From positions 1-17,259 of the forward strand of contig SXSP01000447.1 in assembly GCA_005792225.1 (NCBI GenBank): a DNA stretch of 17,259 bases, written 5' to 3'. The DNA comes from Bdellovibrionales bacterium. GTDB taxonomy: Bacteria > Bdellovibrionota > Bdellovibrionia > Bdellovibrionales > JAMPXM01. This document shows positions 1 to 7,295 of the stretch, piece after piece. The notes beneath the pieces were generated by a model that was not told where the DNA came from, searched no databases, and saw only the letters and a program-made list of their open reading frames with translations. A program made the translations under genes and the position numbers. The stretch's first letter is position 1, and each line of letters starts with the position of its first letter.

Positions 1-837
1 GAAGGTTTTCACCGCCCAATTGCGCATGCTCTCAAGGTGAATTTCGGTTTCGGTCTCGAAGCTGATCTCGTTGAACTTGAGTGCTTCGACGTCTCCCCGG
101 AGTAGCCCGTTGGCGGCCAGGAAGGAATCGCCACGGCGTATACGGAAATTCTCGAGGAGGACGAGATCACGCGAAGCCGTTCCTTGAGCCTCCGCGTCCA
201 CACGAACACTCGTTTTTGTCTCGGGATCAATCGCTTGCGCGGAAGCGGATTCGAGATTCAAAAAGATCGAGCCACCGCGTTGTTTCTCCGCGATCAAGTT
301 GACTTGAGTCGCCTTCACGACGAAGAGGGGATCCGCGAGCTTCACATCCACGTTCACGTCGATGAGTTGAAGACGATTCAGAGGAATTTGCGCGAGCAGA
401 TCGAACACACCCTCGAGGGGTGAGCCCGATTTTTTTTCCGACGGAGGAACGATCACCGAGATTTCCGCACCCTCGATAATCAGATCCGAGAGCCGCAGGC
501 GCCCGGAGAGGAGCGGCCAAGGAGAAGCGGTGACGCTGATGCGATTGATCGACGCGCGTTCGAAAACGTCGGCAACTTCTTTTTTCGGAATGATGCGAAC
601 GTGGGTGAGTGTCGCGCCGAGCGGGAGCAAGCTCACTTCGATCTTACCGGGTAAAATGCGAACGGGGAGACGGTCGCGGCTGATCTCCTCGATCTTCACG
701 AGGAGGTACGAACGGAGTTTCGGAAGTTCGAAGCTCACGAGAAAGCCTAAACAAAAGCAGATTCCCGCGGCGAGCAAGCCCAGAACGAGCGTGCGACGGT
801 TCTTCACGAAACCACTGATTTTCTCGCTCCAACTCAT
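1..837 (-). CDS. AsmA/GspN-like membrane-anchored protein, 3' end missing
   Basis: This gene runs off the left edge; 279 codons are visible with no stop. Seen: it starts at an ATG whose A is also the last base of the TGA stop of the upstream TPR gene (TGATG, 1-nt overlap), so the two are almost certainly translationally coupled. A short basic N-terminus (SEKISGFVKNRR) precedes one hydrophobic segment at about residues 16-35, giving an N-in single-pass anchor. The periplasmic part that follows is rich in alternating beta-strand patterns (RLPVRILPGKIEVSLLP, then SPWPLLSGRLRLSDLIIEGAEISV). Known: this run of 'amphipathic strand, LLSGRL, LxLxDLxI' is typical of the N-terminal domain of AsmA-family proteins and the related GspN of some type II secretion systems, which lie in or span the periplasm. 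Inference: an envelope lipid-transfer or secretion accessory. I cannot tell AsmA, TamB-like and GspN apart from this fragment. Confidence 0.65.
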   Translation of the reverse strand, partial: MSWSEKISGFVKNRRTLVLGLLAAGICFCLGFLVSFELPKLRSYLLVKIEEISRDRLPVRILPGKIEVSLLPLGATLTHVRIIPKKEVADVFERASINRISVTASPWPLLSGRLRLSDLIIEGAEISVIVPPSEKKSGSPLEGVFDLLAQIPLNRLQLIDVNVDVKLADPLFVVKATQVNLIAEKQRGGSIFLNLESASAQAIDPETKTSVRVDAEAQGTASRDLVLLENFRIRRGDSFLAANGLLRGDVEALKFNEISFETETEIHLESMRNWAVKTF

Positions 838-1913
838 CAGGCATCACCTCCGGACCAATCGAGCAGCAGCGATTGGGCGGACTTGTAGTTGGGACGAATG
901 CGAACGAGACTTCTCAGAAGATCGACCGCCATCGAGCTTTGGCCCAAGCCGTAGAGCGCGCGGGCCCGAGCGTAGGTGACGGCGAAAGCCGCATCGGGAT
1001 CACCCGCGTACGTCACTTCAAGTTTTGATGCGTGATCGAGAGCGTTCACGAATTGACGGGCGAGAATCATCAGCTCAAGCCTGAGCCAGTCGCTCGCGCC
1101 CGACGTGTAACCGAAATCGAGGACTTCGATGGCATCGGCATTGAGGTCCATTTGATGGAGAGCCAAGGCCAGGTCGTAAGCGAGGGCGGGCTTCGCTTTC
1201 GCGAGTTCGCGCGCGCGCGCGACGATCAGATCTTTCATCGCCGTCTGCTCGGGAGTGAGCTTATCGAGCTTCCAATGAAGATCCGATGTGAGATCCGTTT
1301 CGGGTGCGGCATTCGCGACGATTTCGCGTGCCCAACGCAGCTGAAACGATTCTCTCTCGGCCGCGAACTCCGGCTCCTCAGGAAATTGCGCCTGAATCTC
1401 CTCGAGAACCTGCTTCTCCTGATCAAACAGTCGATTGGCGCGCATGAACTGGAGCTTGTCTTTGAACGCGGATTTCTTCTCTTCGATCTCGCGATCTTTC
1501 TCGGCGCGCAGTTTGCGACGGCGTTCCGCCAAAGTCTCATCGAGTACGTCGAGGTAAGGAGAGCGAAAGAGTTCGCTGACGCCACCATCTTGACTTTCAG
1601 CACCGTCGACGAGCGCGCGAACTTCGAGCTCATCTGGTTTTAATCCCGAGCGTCCCAAGAGCTCAACGAGTTGGGCCCACGGGACTCGGGTGCGCTCGAG
1701 CGTGATGCGTTCGATTTGCTCAAACAAGAGGGGATACAGTCCACTTGCGAGCAGGAATTGCGCGCAGTCGATTTGCTCGGCTTCCGATAGCACGCGGTGG
1801 CGCCATCGAGTCACGAGATCATCCGCAACTTTGCGTGGATCTTTGTGCTCGCGCAAGAGCGCGGCTATCTCGGTTTCGAAAGGTGTTGGCACCCTCCTAT
1901 TATGCGGAATCAC
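837..1913 (-). CDS. TPR / coiled-coil protein
   Basis: Up to 358 residues, no signal peptide, probably cytoplasmic. Seen: a helical N-terminal part, a highly charged coiled-coil stretch at about residues 125-160 (AERRRKLRAEKDREIEEKK), and helical repeats in the C-terminal half. The last 45 residues (AVTYARARALYGLGQSSMAVDLLRSLVRIRPNYKSAQ, given in part) fit the TPR pattern well. It overlaps the downstream AsmA/GspN-like gene by 1 nt, so the two probably form one unit; an adaptor role for that envelope protein is inference only. Start choice is unsure. The longest frame begins with GTG at 1913, which has no good ribosome-binding site. An AGGAGG lies at 1893-1898 directly against an in-frame GTG at 1892, too close by normal spacing rules but the only strong Shine-Dalgarno. 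No enzymatic motif is visible. Confidence 0.75.
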   Translation of the reverse strand: MIPHNRRVPTPFETEIAALLREHKDPRKVADDLVTRWRHRVLSEAEQIDCAQFLLASGLYPLLFEQIERITLERTRVPWAQLVELLGRSGLKPDELEVRALVDGAESQDGGVSELFRSPYLDVLDETLAERRRKLRAEKDREIEEKKSAFKDKLQFMRANRLFDQEKQVLEEIQAQFPEEPEFAAERESFQLRWAREIVANAAPETDLTSDLHWKLDKLTPEQTAMKDLIVARARELAKAKPALAYDLALALHQMDLNADAIEVLDFGYTSGASDWLRLELMILARQFVNALDHASKLEVTYAGDPDAAFAVTYARARALYGLGQSSMAVDLLRSLVRIRPNYKSAQSLLLDWSGGDA

Positions 1914-1998
1914 GAGAGAAAATTCGAGTTTGAATGTGCATGAGTAGGGACTTTCATCGGTCCTGCCGAGAAGCCTGGACCTTCATCCTAACGCAAAT

Positions 1999-2030
1999 AA
2001 AAAAACGGCGACCTGTGGGGCCGCCGTTTT
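1999..2030 (-). terminator. Rho-independent terminator of efp
   Basis: A 9-bp perfect stem, AAAACGGCG (2002-2010) with CGCCGTTTT (2022-2030), encloses an 11-nt loop. Read on the minus strand the stem is followed by seven T (1999-2005), a textbook intrinsic terminator 29 nt past the efp stop. The plus-strand reading has only four T after the stem, but no plus-strand gene ends here. Confidence 0.85.
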
Positions 2031-2058
2031 GGAACTCTAGCTGCGATGGAAAGGTGAA

Positions 2059-2622
2059 TTACTTATTCACGCGTTCGACGTAGTCGCCCGTGCGCGTATC
2101 GACTTTCAGCATGTCGCCTTCGCTGATATGCATGGGAACTTGAACCGAATATCCGGTCTCGAGAACCGCGGGCTTCGTTGCGCCCGTCACGGTGTTACCC
2201 TTGAAGTTCGGATCGGTCTTCACGACTTTCAGCACGACCGAGTTCGGGCAATCAACGCCGATGGCCTTACCGTTGAAGGTCATGACGACGCAGTCGAGGT
2301 TTTCGATCAGGTAGTTCTTCGCATCGCCGACGTCTTCGTCGTTCAGCGTGATCTGCTCGAAGTTCGACTGGTTCATGAAGTTGTAGCCGCTCTCATCTTT
2401 GTAGAGGAACTGCATCTCGACCGTCGAAACGTCTGCTGGCTCGAATTTTTCGCCTTGTTTGAAGGTGAACTCACGGTTTTGGCCGGTGAGGAGGTTGCGC
2501 ATCTTGCAACGCGTGAATTGGTTGCCCTTACCGGGTTTCACGTGTTGGAAGTCAGTGACCGTAAAGGGCTGTCCTTCATACAAGAGCTTCAAGCCTTTTT
2601 TGAAATCTGAAAGCTGATACAT
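2059..2622 (-). CDS. efp: Translation elongation factor P
   Basis: 187 residues, the normal EF-P length. EF-P binds between the P and E sites and rescues ribosomes stalled on consecutive prolines. Seen: the N-terminal KOW-like domain with the tip loop KPGKGNQF, where Lys32 is in the place of the modified Lys34 of E. coli; then the two OB-like domains, ending in the typical TGDYVERVNK tail. The start is set at ATG 2622, which has AAAAGGA upstream and gives MYQLSDFKKG, the usual EF-P beginning; an in-frame extension upstream to 2682 lacks similarity. The loop lysine suggests lysine-type modification (EpmA/EpmB) rather than arginine rhamnosylation, but no modifying enzyme is in this window. The gene lies 56 nt after a TPR gene, has its own promoter candidate, and ends at a strong terminator. 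Confidence 0.97.
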   Translation of the reverse strand: MYQLSDFKKGLKLLYEGQPFTVTDFQHVKPGKGNQFTRCKMRNLLTGQNREFTFKQGEKFEPADVSTVEMQFLYKDESGYNFMNQSNFEQITLNDEDVGDAKNYLIENLDCVVMTFNGKAIGVDCPNSVVLKVVKTDPNFKGNTVTGATKPAVLETGYSVQVPMHISEGDMLKVDTRTGDYVERVNK

Positions 2623-2653
2623 GCATTCGTCCTTTTGTAAGCTGAACCGGTCT

Positions 2654-2682
2654 TTTATCCGGGATTTAGCGAGGCGGGTCAA
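2654..2682 (-). promoter_or_regulatory. Probable sigma-70-type promoter of efp
   Basis: Read on the minus strand: TTGACC (2682-2677), a 17-nt spacer, then GATAAA (2659-2654). Matches are 5/6 to TTGACA and 4/6 to TATAAT. Transcription would start near 2647, leaving about a 25-nt leader before the efp ATG. The -35 box contains the TGA stop codon of the upstream TPR gene, so efp can be expressed apart from it. Confidence 0.5.
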
Positions 2683-3548
2683 CCCCCCATGCGACGGGCC
2701 TCGATTCGCCGCAGGAAAGTCTCGAGTTTCTGACGAATTCGCTCCTTGGGATCAACGCCGTAATTCGGCGAAACCGAAGGCTTGCGGAGACTCCCCTCGA
2801 CCAGGTCGTCACCGTTTTCATCGTCGTCGTCGTCGACGTCGTCAAAGGATTGAGTCTTCTTTGCCAAAAGCTCGTAACGTTTTTCGATTTCGCGGTTCGT
2901 CCCCACCTGAATCCGCGCTTCCGAGAGAACCGCGAGAGCTTTTTCTGGCTCGCCCCTCACGGTGAACGCGTCGGCTAAGGAGATCGCGCGCTCGAGTGCT
3001 CGCTGTCTTTTCTCGTCGCTCGTGATGGGTTGCAAGACGGGAGCATCACTCTCGGGCGGTGGCTGGTAACCCGGGCTCGTTTTCTCCATCGCGAAAACCG
3101 GCTTCATCGCGAAGAGCTCATCCTCGTACTCGTCGGCCGAGAGGAACTCCCACTTGGCGACTGCCTGTTTTGCCTTTTCATCATTCGGGTTGAGAAATAA
3201 AACCATCTTGAATGATTTCAGCGCGTCCTTGGGACGACGAAGCTGCAGAAGAACTTCTCCCATCAACGTATGGGCGAGGAGATTCTCGGGCGAAACCGCA
3301 ATCGCTTTTTCGAGTTGCTCGAGAGCCTGCTCTGGTTTTTTCAGATCCAGGAGAACCTTGGCATAAGCGACGCGACCGCCCGCGAAGTTGGGATGAATCT
3401 GCACGCCTTTTGAGCAGATGCGGTTGGCCTCTTCGACAAGACCCATTTTGCGATAAGCTTCCGCGAGCGCAGCAAAAACGCGCGAGCGTGGATTCTTCTC
3501 GTATTCCAACTGAAAGCGTTCGATGAATTCGGGATTAACTTTCGTCAT
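2679..3548 (-). CDS. Tetratricopeptide repeat protein, cytoplasmic
   Basis: 289 residues from ATG 3548 (MTKVNPEFIERFQLEYEKNP). The frame could extend to a GTG at 3566, but the extra six residues look non-coding. No signal peptide. Seen: three TPR-like repeats at about residues 23-124, with the classic pattern in LLAHTLMGEVLLQLRRPKDA; a proline- and acid-rich linker (GYQPPPESDAP); another helical pair at about 187-230 (ALERAISLADAFTVRGEPEKAL); then a run of aspartates (DDVDDDDDENGDD) encoded by a TCG/GAC triplet repeat, and a basic helical tail (KERIRQKLETFLRRIEARR). Role unknown; TPR proteins are scaffolds. It is divergent from ruvC (83-nt gap) and upstream of efp. Its PPP motif is the kind of sequence whose translation EF-P helps. 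I do not recognise a named family. Confidence 0.8.
   Translation of the reverse strand: MTKVNPEFIERFQLEYEKNPRSRVFAALAEAYRKMGLVEEANRICSKGVQIHPNFAGGRVAYAKVLLDLKKPEQALEQLEKAIAVSPENLLAHTLMGEVLLQLRRPKDALKSFKMVLFLNPNDEKAKQAVAKWEFLSADEYEDELFAMKPVFAMEKTSPGYQPPPESDAPVLQPITSDEKRQRALERAISLADAFTVRGEPEKALAVLSEARIQVGTNREIEKRYELLAKKTQSFDDVDDDDDENGDDLVEGSLRKPSVSPNYGVDPKERIRQKLETFLRRIEARRMGG
2821..2843. repeat. Triplet repeat encoding poly-aspartate
   Basis: Five perfect TCG units (2821-2835) followed by ACG TCG TC. On the minus strand these encode the Asp run of the TPR protein. Repeats of this kind can gain or lose units in frame, changing only the length of the acidic linker. Confidence 0.8.
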
Positions 3549-3597
3549 GTCTCGAAATTGTCGCACCTCTCCGAAACCTTCTCAACTCGATTCCCGC

Positions 3598-3626
3598 TTG
3601 AAATCCATCACTTGCCAAGGTTCAAT
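3598..3626 (+). promoter_or_regulatory. Possible sigma-70-type promoter of ruvCAB
   Basis: TTGAAA (3598-3603), a 17-nt spacer and TTCAAT (3621-3626) lie just before ruvC. Expected transcription start is at about 3632-3633, almost on the GTG start codon, which would make the ruvC message leaderless or nearly so. The -10 match is only moderate, so this is a weak call. The stretch also holds the promoter for the divergent TPR gene, which I could not place. Confidence 0.3.
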
Positions 3627-3631
3627 GGCCT

Positions 3632-4138
3632 GTGGCGCGGCCCTTCAAAATCATTTTAGGCATCGATCCCGGAAGTCAGTTCACCGGCTTCGGCGCGGTC
3701 AAATCCGACGGCGACCAAGTTGAACTTTTGAGTTACGGGGTCATCGCTCCGCCGTCGAATCTCCCGTTCAACGAGCGAATCGCGATCATCGCCGAAGAGA
3801 TGGAAGCGCTTTTGGAAAAACTTCGACCCGACGTCACGGTGGTCGAAAAGATCTTCCTCGGAAAAAACGCGGACAGCGCGTTCAAGCTCGGCCACGCGCG
3901 GGGAGCCGTTATCGCGGCTGCGGTTCGGGCGGAATCCGAAGTCGTTGAATACGCGACCCGGATCGTAAAAAAGGGGATCACCGGAAACGGCAACGCCACG
4001 AAAGAGCAAGTTCAGCTCGTGCTCTTTGCAGCGATGAATTTGAAGGCGAAAGCGCAAGCCGATGCGAGCGATGCATTGGCACTGGCGTTCTACCATGCCC
4101 GTAACCTCGAGGTACGTGCGAAAGGAATGGAATTGTGA
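3632..4138 (+). CDS. ruvC: Holliday junction endonuclease RuvC
   Basis: 168 residues, close to the usual 160-175. RuvC resolves Holliday junctions by paired nicks within the RuvABC complex. Seen: the RNase H-like fold with all four catalytic acids: Asp12 (ILGIDPGS), Glu72 (VVEKIFLGKN), Asp144 and Asp147 (ADASDALALA). The conserved DNA-contact stretch KKGITGNGNATKEQVQ is also present. GTG 3632 is the only usable in-frame start: the codons upstream run to a TGA at 3599 without another start. Its best Shine-Dalgarno is a weak AAGG 11 nt away. It is first in ruvC-ruvA-ruvB and overlaps ruvA by 4 nt (GTGA). Confidence 0.97.
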   Translation: MARPFKIILGIDPGSQFTGFGAVKSDGDQVELLSYGVIAPPSNLPFNERIAIIAEEMEALLEKLRPDVTVVEKIFLGKNADSAFKLGHARGAVIAAAVRAESEVVEYATRIVKKGITGNGNATKEQVQLVLFAAMNLKAKAQADASDALALAFYHARNLEVRAKGMEL

Positions 4139-4740
4139 TCGGAAGCTTAAGGGGACGAGTGATCGACCAAACCGAAGAAAGCGTGACACTCGACGTGAAC
4201 GGTGTTGGCTACGAACTCGCGTGTTCGACGAATACCTTGAGCGATATTCTGGGTCGGGACGAAGTTTTTTTGAGCGTGCACACGCAACTCCGCGAGGACT
4301 CACTGACGCTCTTCGGATTTTCGTCTTCGCTCGAAAAACGAATGTTCCTCTCGCTCCTAAAGGTCAATGGCGTGGGACCCAAGATGGCGATCAAAATTCT
4401 TTCCGGCGGAACTCTCGATCAAATCACGGCGATGATCGAGGCCGGAGACGTCAAGGCACTCTCGAATCTCCCGAAAGTCGGAAAGAAAACCGCCGAACAA
4501 CTCATCCTTTCACTGAAGGGTAAGCTCGTCTTGGAGCCGGAAACTCCGAAATCGAAAAAGACAGCTCAAGGACCCATCGCCCCGCGGTTTACCGGCGCGC
4601 GCGCGGATATTCTGTCGGCCTTGGTGAATCTCGGATTCCGGCTCCCTGACGCCGAGAAAGTCGTCAGCGAAATGGATGAAAACATCGATCTGCAGGCCGG
4701 CGTTCGCCGCGGTCTGCAGGCTCTCACGGGGAGCTTTTAA
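4135..4740 (+). CDS. ruvA: Holliday junction branch-migration protein RuvA
   Basis: 201 residues. RuvA binds the four-way junction as a tetramer and recruits the RuvB motors. Seen: N-terminal OB-fold (MIGSLRGRVIDQTEESVTLDVNGVGYEL), the acidic pin (LRED, Glu54-Asp55) that keeps the strands apart, two helix-hairpin-helix motifs at about 71-90 (LKVNGVGPKMAIKIL) and 107-130 (LPKVGKKTAEQLIL), a flexible linker, and the RuvB-binding domain III at about 156-200 (ADILSALVNLGFRLPDAEKVV). It starts at GTG 4135 inside the last codons of ruvC (GTGA overlap), with AAAGGA upstream, so it is coupled to ruvC. Confidence 0.97.
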   Translation: MIGSLRGRVIDQTEESVTLDVNGVGYELACSTNTLSDILGRDEVFLSVHTQLREDSLTLFGFSSSLEKRMFLSLLKVNGVGPKMAIKILSGGTLDQITAMIEAGDVKALSNLPKVGKKTAEQLILSLKGKLVLEPETPKSKKTAQGPIAPRFTGARADILSALVNLGFRLPDAEKVVSEMDENIDLQAGVRRGLQALTGSF

Positions 4741-4743
4741 ACT

Positions 4744-5826
4744 ATGGAAGTTTCAAAAGAGAAAAAGAGAAAACCTGGTCAATACACGAAAGAGACTTCA
4801 GCGACCGAAGCGCTCTTCGGACCTCAAGATCCGCCCGCAGCTCGCGTAGTCGACGGGTCTCGCACGGAGGCGGAGCAGTCGTGGGAGCACGGCCTTCGCC
4901 CCCAGCAATTTGAGGATTTTCCGGGGCAAGACCGCGTAAAAGAAAAACTTAAGGTCTTCGTTGAAGCGGCGAAATCCCGCGGGGAGCCGATCGACCACAT
5001 TCTGTTGAGCGGTCCTCCCGGCCTCGGAAAAACGACCCTCGCGAGTATCATCGCGAACACGATGGCCGTTGATATCAAAACGACTTCGGGTCCCGCGCTC
5101 GACAAAAAAGGCGAGCTCGCGGCGATTCTGACGAGTCTGAAGCCTAATTCGGTCTTGTTTATTGATGAAATCCACCGCCTCAACACGGTCGTTGAAGAAT
5201 ACCTTTACAGCGCGATGGAGGATTTTTACATCGACATCGTCACCGGCGAGGGCCTCGGCGCCCGCACGATGAAGTTTCAACTCGCACCGTTCACCCTGAT
5301 CGGTGCGACGACTCGTGCGGGTCTGCTCAACGCGCCCCTTCGTGACCGGTTCGGAATCGTCGAGCGACTCGCGTTCTACGACAAGGCCGCGCTGGTGACG
5401 ATCATCACGCGCTCGGCGAAACTTCTTTCGACATCGATCACGCCCGACGGCGCGCAAGAAATCGCAAAACGCTGCCGGGGAACGCCGCGGATCGCGAATC
5501 GTCTCCTCAAACGCGTGCGCGACTACGCACAAGTCAAGGGCGACGGTACCATCACGCAGGAACTCGCGAACTACGCCCTCGATCAGCTCGAGGTCGATCA
5601 TCTCGGACTCGATGATATGGATCGCAAGATTCTGACGTTGATCTGCGAGAAATTTGCCGGCGGCCCGGTCGGAATCGACACTTTGTCGGCGGCCTTGAGC
5701 GAGGAGAAAGATACCCTCGAGGAAGTTTACGAACCTTTTTTGATCCAAGAGGGGCTTTTAAACAAAACCCCCCGGGGAAGAGTCGTCACGGAGCTGGCGA
5801 AAGCTCACATCAGGGAACGTAGCTGA
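4744..5826 (+). CDS. ruvB: Holliday junction ATP-dependent helicase RuvB
   Basis: 360 residues. RuvB is the hexameric AAA+ motor that drives branch migration. Seen: Walker [10 protein letters not shown] (residues 90-98), Walker [10 protein letters not shown] (138-146), sensor 1 GATTRAG (187-193), the arginine-finger region LRDRFGI (199-205), sensor 2 [10 protein letters not shown], and the winged-helix C-terminus ([13 protein letters not shown] to LLNKTPRGR). It starts 3 nt after ruvA with GGGGAG about 10 nt upstream. Compared with E. coli RuvB (336 residues) there is a longer charged N-terminal region before the core motif [12 protein letters not shown] at residue 51, beginning with a lysine-rich [12 protein letters not shown]. 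The last 17 nt overlap the 3' end of the convergent secreted-protein gene. Confidence 0.98.
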   Translation: MEVSKEKKRKPGQYTKETSATEALFGPQDPPAARVVDGSRTEAEQSWEHGLRPQQFEDFPGQDRVKEKLKVFVEAAKSRGEPIDHILLSGPPGLGKTTLASIIANTMAVDIKTTSGPALDKKGELAAILTSLKPNSVLFIDEIHRLNTVVEEYLYSAMEDFYIDIVTGEGLGARTMKFQLAPFTLIGATTRAGLLNAPLRDRFGIVERLAFYDKAALVTIITRSAKLLSTSITPDGAQEIAKRCRGTPRIANRLLKRVRDYAQVKGDGTITQELANYALDQLEVDHLGLDDMDRKILTLICEKFAGGPVGIDTLSAALSEEKDTLEEVYEPFLIQEGLLNKTPRGRVVTELAKAHIRERS

Positions 5827-6592
5827 AGCTCAATACCGAACCGAATGCATGACGGAGTTCACCGAAGGTAATTCCGCCTTTTGCTTGTCCCCATTCGTGC
5901 TTCGAGCAATCGATCGTCCAGTTTGCGCCGCTCAACGCGATTCGCGTGTACATATGGTCGTGCGTTGTCTGTTCGGCGATCAGACTGCTTCGCAAAACAT
6001 TGCCATTACCAATCGCCGACACGGAGTTCGCGGGCGGCGGAAGCGCTAACGTGCAACGCACACCCGACTGAACGAGAATCGAACTCTGGAAATCAAACGT
6101 CTGACCACCGATGAAGTAGAAGAGCTTCGGATTCGTCATCGCCCGGTGAATTTCGGCTGCGTTGTTGACTTGAACAACCAGTCCGTTGTGCGGGAGGGCC
6201 GAAACGGGCGTCGCATCGTTCACTTGCCAAGCGGTCGGTGGAGGAACTTCGGCCGGAGCTTGAACACCCAAACTGTTCGCGAGTTCACGGAGTGAAGAGC
6301 ACGCCTCGCCGAGTTGTGCCGTTGAGACCGTCTGAGTTCCGATTTCGCAGCGATTATTCGGGAACGAGCGCTCGAGAGTATTGCAAGCTTTGAGGGCCTG
6401 CGGAATGTTCGGCGGCTTCTCGCCGTCTTTTACGTAAACGGCAATAGTCTTGATCTCGATCACAACTTTTTTGAAAGCTTCGATGAAGCCCGTCGAGCAG
6501 GTCTCGTAGTTCGATTGGCCGGAGGCCGTTTGAGCCTGGCTGGGAACGCTGAGCGCGAGCGCGGAAAGAAGCAGAAGTGCTTTGGTCAACAT
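5810..6592 (-). CDS. Secreted six-cysteine protein of unknown function
   Basis: 260 residues from ATG 6592, chosen because GGAGGG lies about 9 nt upstream and a clean signal peptide follows ([20 protein letters not shown], predicted cleavage before Gln21). The open frame continues upstream to 6655 without support. The mature part has six cysteines (32, 70, 82, 98, 180, 229), an even number that fits disulfides in the periplasm or outside. The N-terminal half looks helical ([29 protein letters not shown]). A proline linker ([11 protein letters not shown]) leads to a strand-rich C-terminal half ([26 protein letters not shown]). I recognise no family or active site. Its stop lies within ruvB (17-nt convergent overlap). 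The small lipoprotein gene lies 87 nt upstream on the same strand and may be co-transcribed. Confidence 0.8.
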   Translation of the reverse strand: MLTKALLLLSALALSVPSQAQTASGQSNYETCSTGFIEAFKKVVIEIKTIAVYVKDGEKPPNIPQALKACNTLERSFPNNRCEIGTQTVSTAQLGEACSSLRELANSLGVQAPAEVPPPTAWQVNDATPVSALPHNGLVVQVNNAAEIHRAMTNPKLFYFIGGQTFDFQSSILVQSGVRCTLALPPPANSVSAIGNGNVLRSSLIAEQTTHDHMYTRIALSGANWTIDCSKHEWGQAKGGITFGELRHAFGSVLSFSYVP

Positions 6593-6664
6593 TTTGCGGG
6601 GCCCTCCACCCTGAATGAGTGATGGGTGATTACGCGATTCAGAGGTAATAAGCAACGATTGGAC

Positions 6665-6680
6665 GTCCGGTTGTCCGGTT
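6665..6680. repeat. Tandem 8-bp repeat GTCCGGTT x2
   Basis: Two exact adjacent copies of GTCCGGTT (6665-6672, 6673-6680) end at the lipoprotein stop codon. It could be a chance duplication or a small protein-binding site for the downstream secreted-protein gene; nothing further supports either. Confidence 0.5.
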
Positions 6681-6943
6681 TATAGCCGAGAGCAGTCGTA
6701 GCTCGTCTTTGACCAGAAGCTTTTCCCGTCCATAACTGAGCACTTCTTAAAGAAGAAGTCGCCGCTCGTCGCAGGCCGCGTCTTTTGCCATTTACGCACG
6801 GTAAAGGTGTCGGGTCCGTAAGTTCCGGGATGCGGATTGCCACCCGGATCCGCGGGTTCCGAGCCGAGCCGCATCTCCGACGAACTCGCGCAGCCCATGA
6901 AAGACACGGTGAAAAAAAAGAGGGGGAGGATCAGAAATTTCAT
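6680..6943 (-). CDS. Small putative lipoprotein
   Basis: 87 residues. Seen: a short hydrophobic leader ending in a lipobox-like FMGC (MKFLILPLFFFTVSFMGC), so Cys18 would be lipidated after signal peptidase II cleavage. The -3 and -2 residues (Phe, Met) are not the commonest. The mature part is about 70 residues, with a Gly/Pro-rich region (EPADPGGNPHPGTYGPD) and two further cysteines (KKCSVM, YDCSRL) that could pair. No family recognised. The start ATG 6943 has GGGGG about 5 nt upstream. It is divergent from lpxC across a 395-bp gap and lies upstream of the secreted six-cysteine gene. Short length and lack of homology knowledge limit confidence. Confidence 0.6.
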   Translation of the reverse strand: MKFLILPLFFFTVSFMGCASSSEMRLGSEPADPGGNPHPGTYGPDTFTVRKWQKTRPATSGDFFFKKCSVMDGKSFWSKTSYDCSRL

Positions 6944-7002
6944 CGCACCCCCAGTGTACTTCGACCACGAGGAGCAAAAAACTTTTTTCAGCTCTCCGCT
7001 TC

Positions 7003-7044
7003 CGGCTCTCCGCCCGCAGACTGAGAGAGAAGAGCGGAGAGCCG
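7003..7044. repeat. Perfect 11-bp inverted repeat with duplicated left arm
   Basis: CGGCTCTCCGC (7003-7013) and GCGGAGAGCCG (7034-7044) are perfect complements 20 nt apart. A second copy of the left-arm core, GCTCTCCGC, lies at 6991-6999, so the right arm can pair with either. No T-run follows on either strand, so it is not a standard terminator. It sits roughly 260-300 bp upstream of the expected lpxC transcription start. Confidence 0.7.
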
Positions 7045-7280
7045 AAAACCGAGCACTGTTGAAAGGAACTGCGTCTTTTTAGCTTCACTGTGCCGCCCGG
7101 AAGTGGCCTTTTTACAACTCAAGGCACGAGTCCGCTCGGGAGGGCGGGTGCGCTGCGGCGGCTGTTCCTTCGTCTAGTCTGGCCTGAATCTCTCGACATT
7201 TCGGATAGTTGCCCTTAGCCTCGGGGTCTTAGAACAAGTCGTGATGGCCTCGTCTCAGATTGAGATTTTCAAACTTCTGT

Positions 7281-7295
7281 TGGCACCACTCTTGC
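7281..7295 (+). promoter_or_regulatory. Sigma-54 (-24/-12) promoter of lpxC
   Basis: TGGCAC (7281-7286), five bases, TTGC (7292-7295): the GG and GC pairs are exactly 10 nt apart, as sigma-54 RNA polymerase requires, and all bases of the TGGCAC/TTGC cores match. The expected start is near 7306-7307, giving a leader of about 32 nt to the lpxC ATG. Sigma-54 promoters need an enhancer-binding AAA+ activator bound upstream. The short palindrome at 7253-7265 and the longer inverted repeat at 7003-7044 are possible sites, but this is only inference. Confidence 0.65.

Noticed and set aside
1900..1941. A 13-residue leader frame (MHIQTRIFSRDSA) ending beside the AGGAGG of the TPR gene
   Set aside because: It has no Shine-Dalgarno of its own and no codon runs suggesting attenuation; such short frames are common by chance.
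4798..5748. Long minus-strand open frame across ruvB
   Set aside because: It is a shadow of ruvB, which has every family motif; the reverse frame is rich in Arg/Asp/Glu and has no domain.
6785..7082. Plus-strand open frames across the lipoprotein gene and the gap before lpxC
   Set aside because: They are antisense to the lipoprotein gene, have biased low-complexity translations, and lack convincing ribosome-binding sites.
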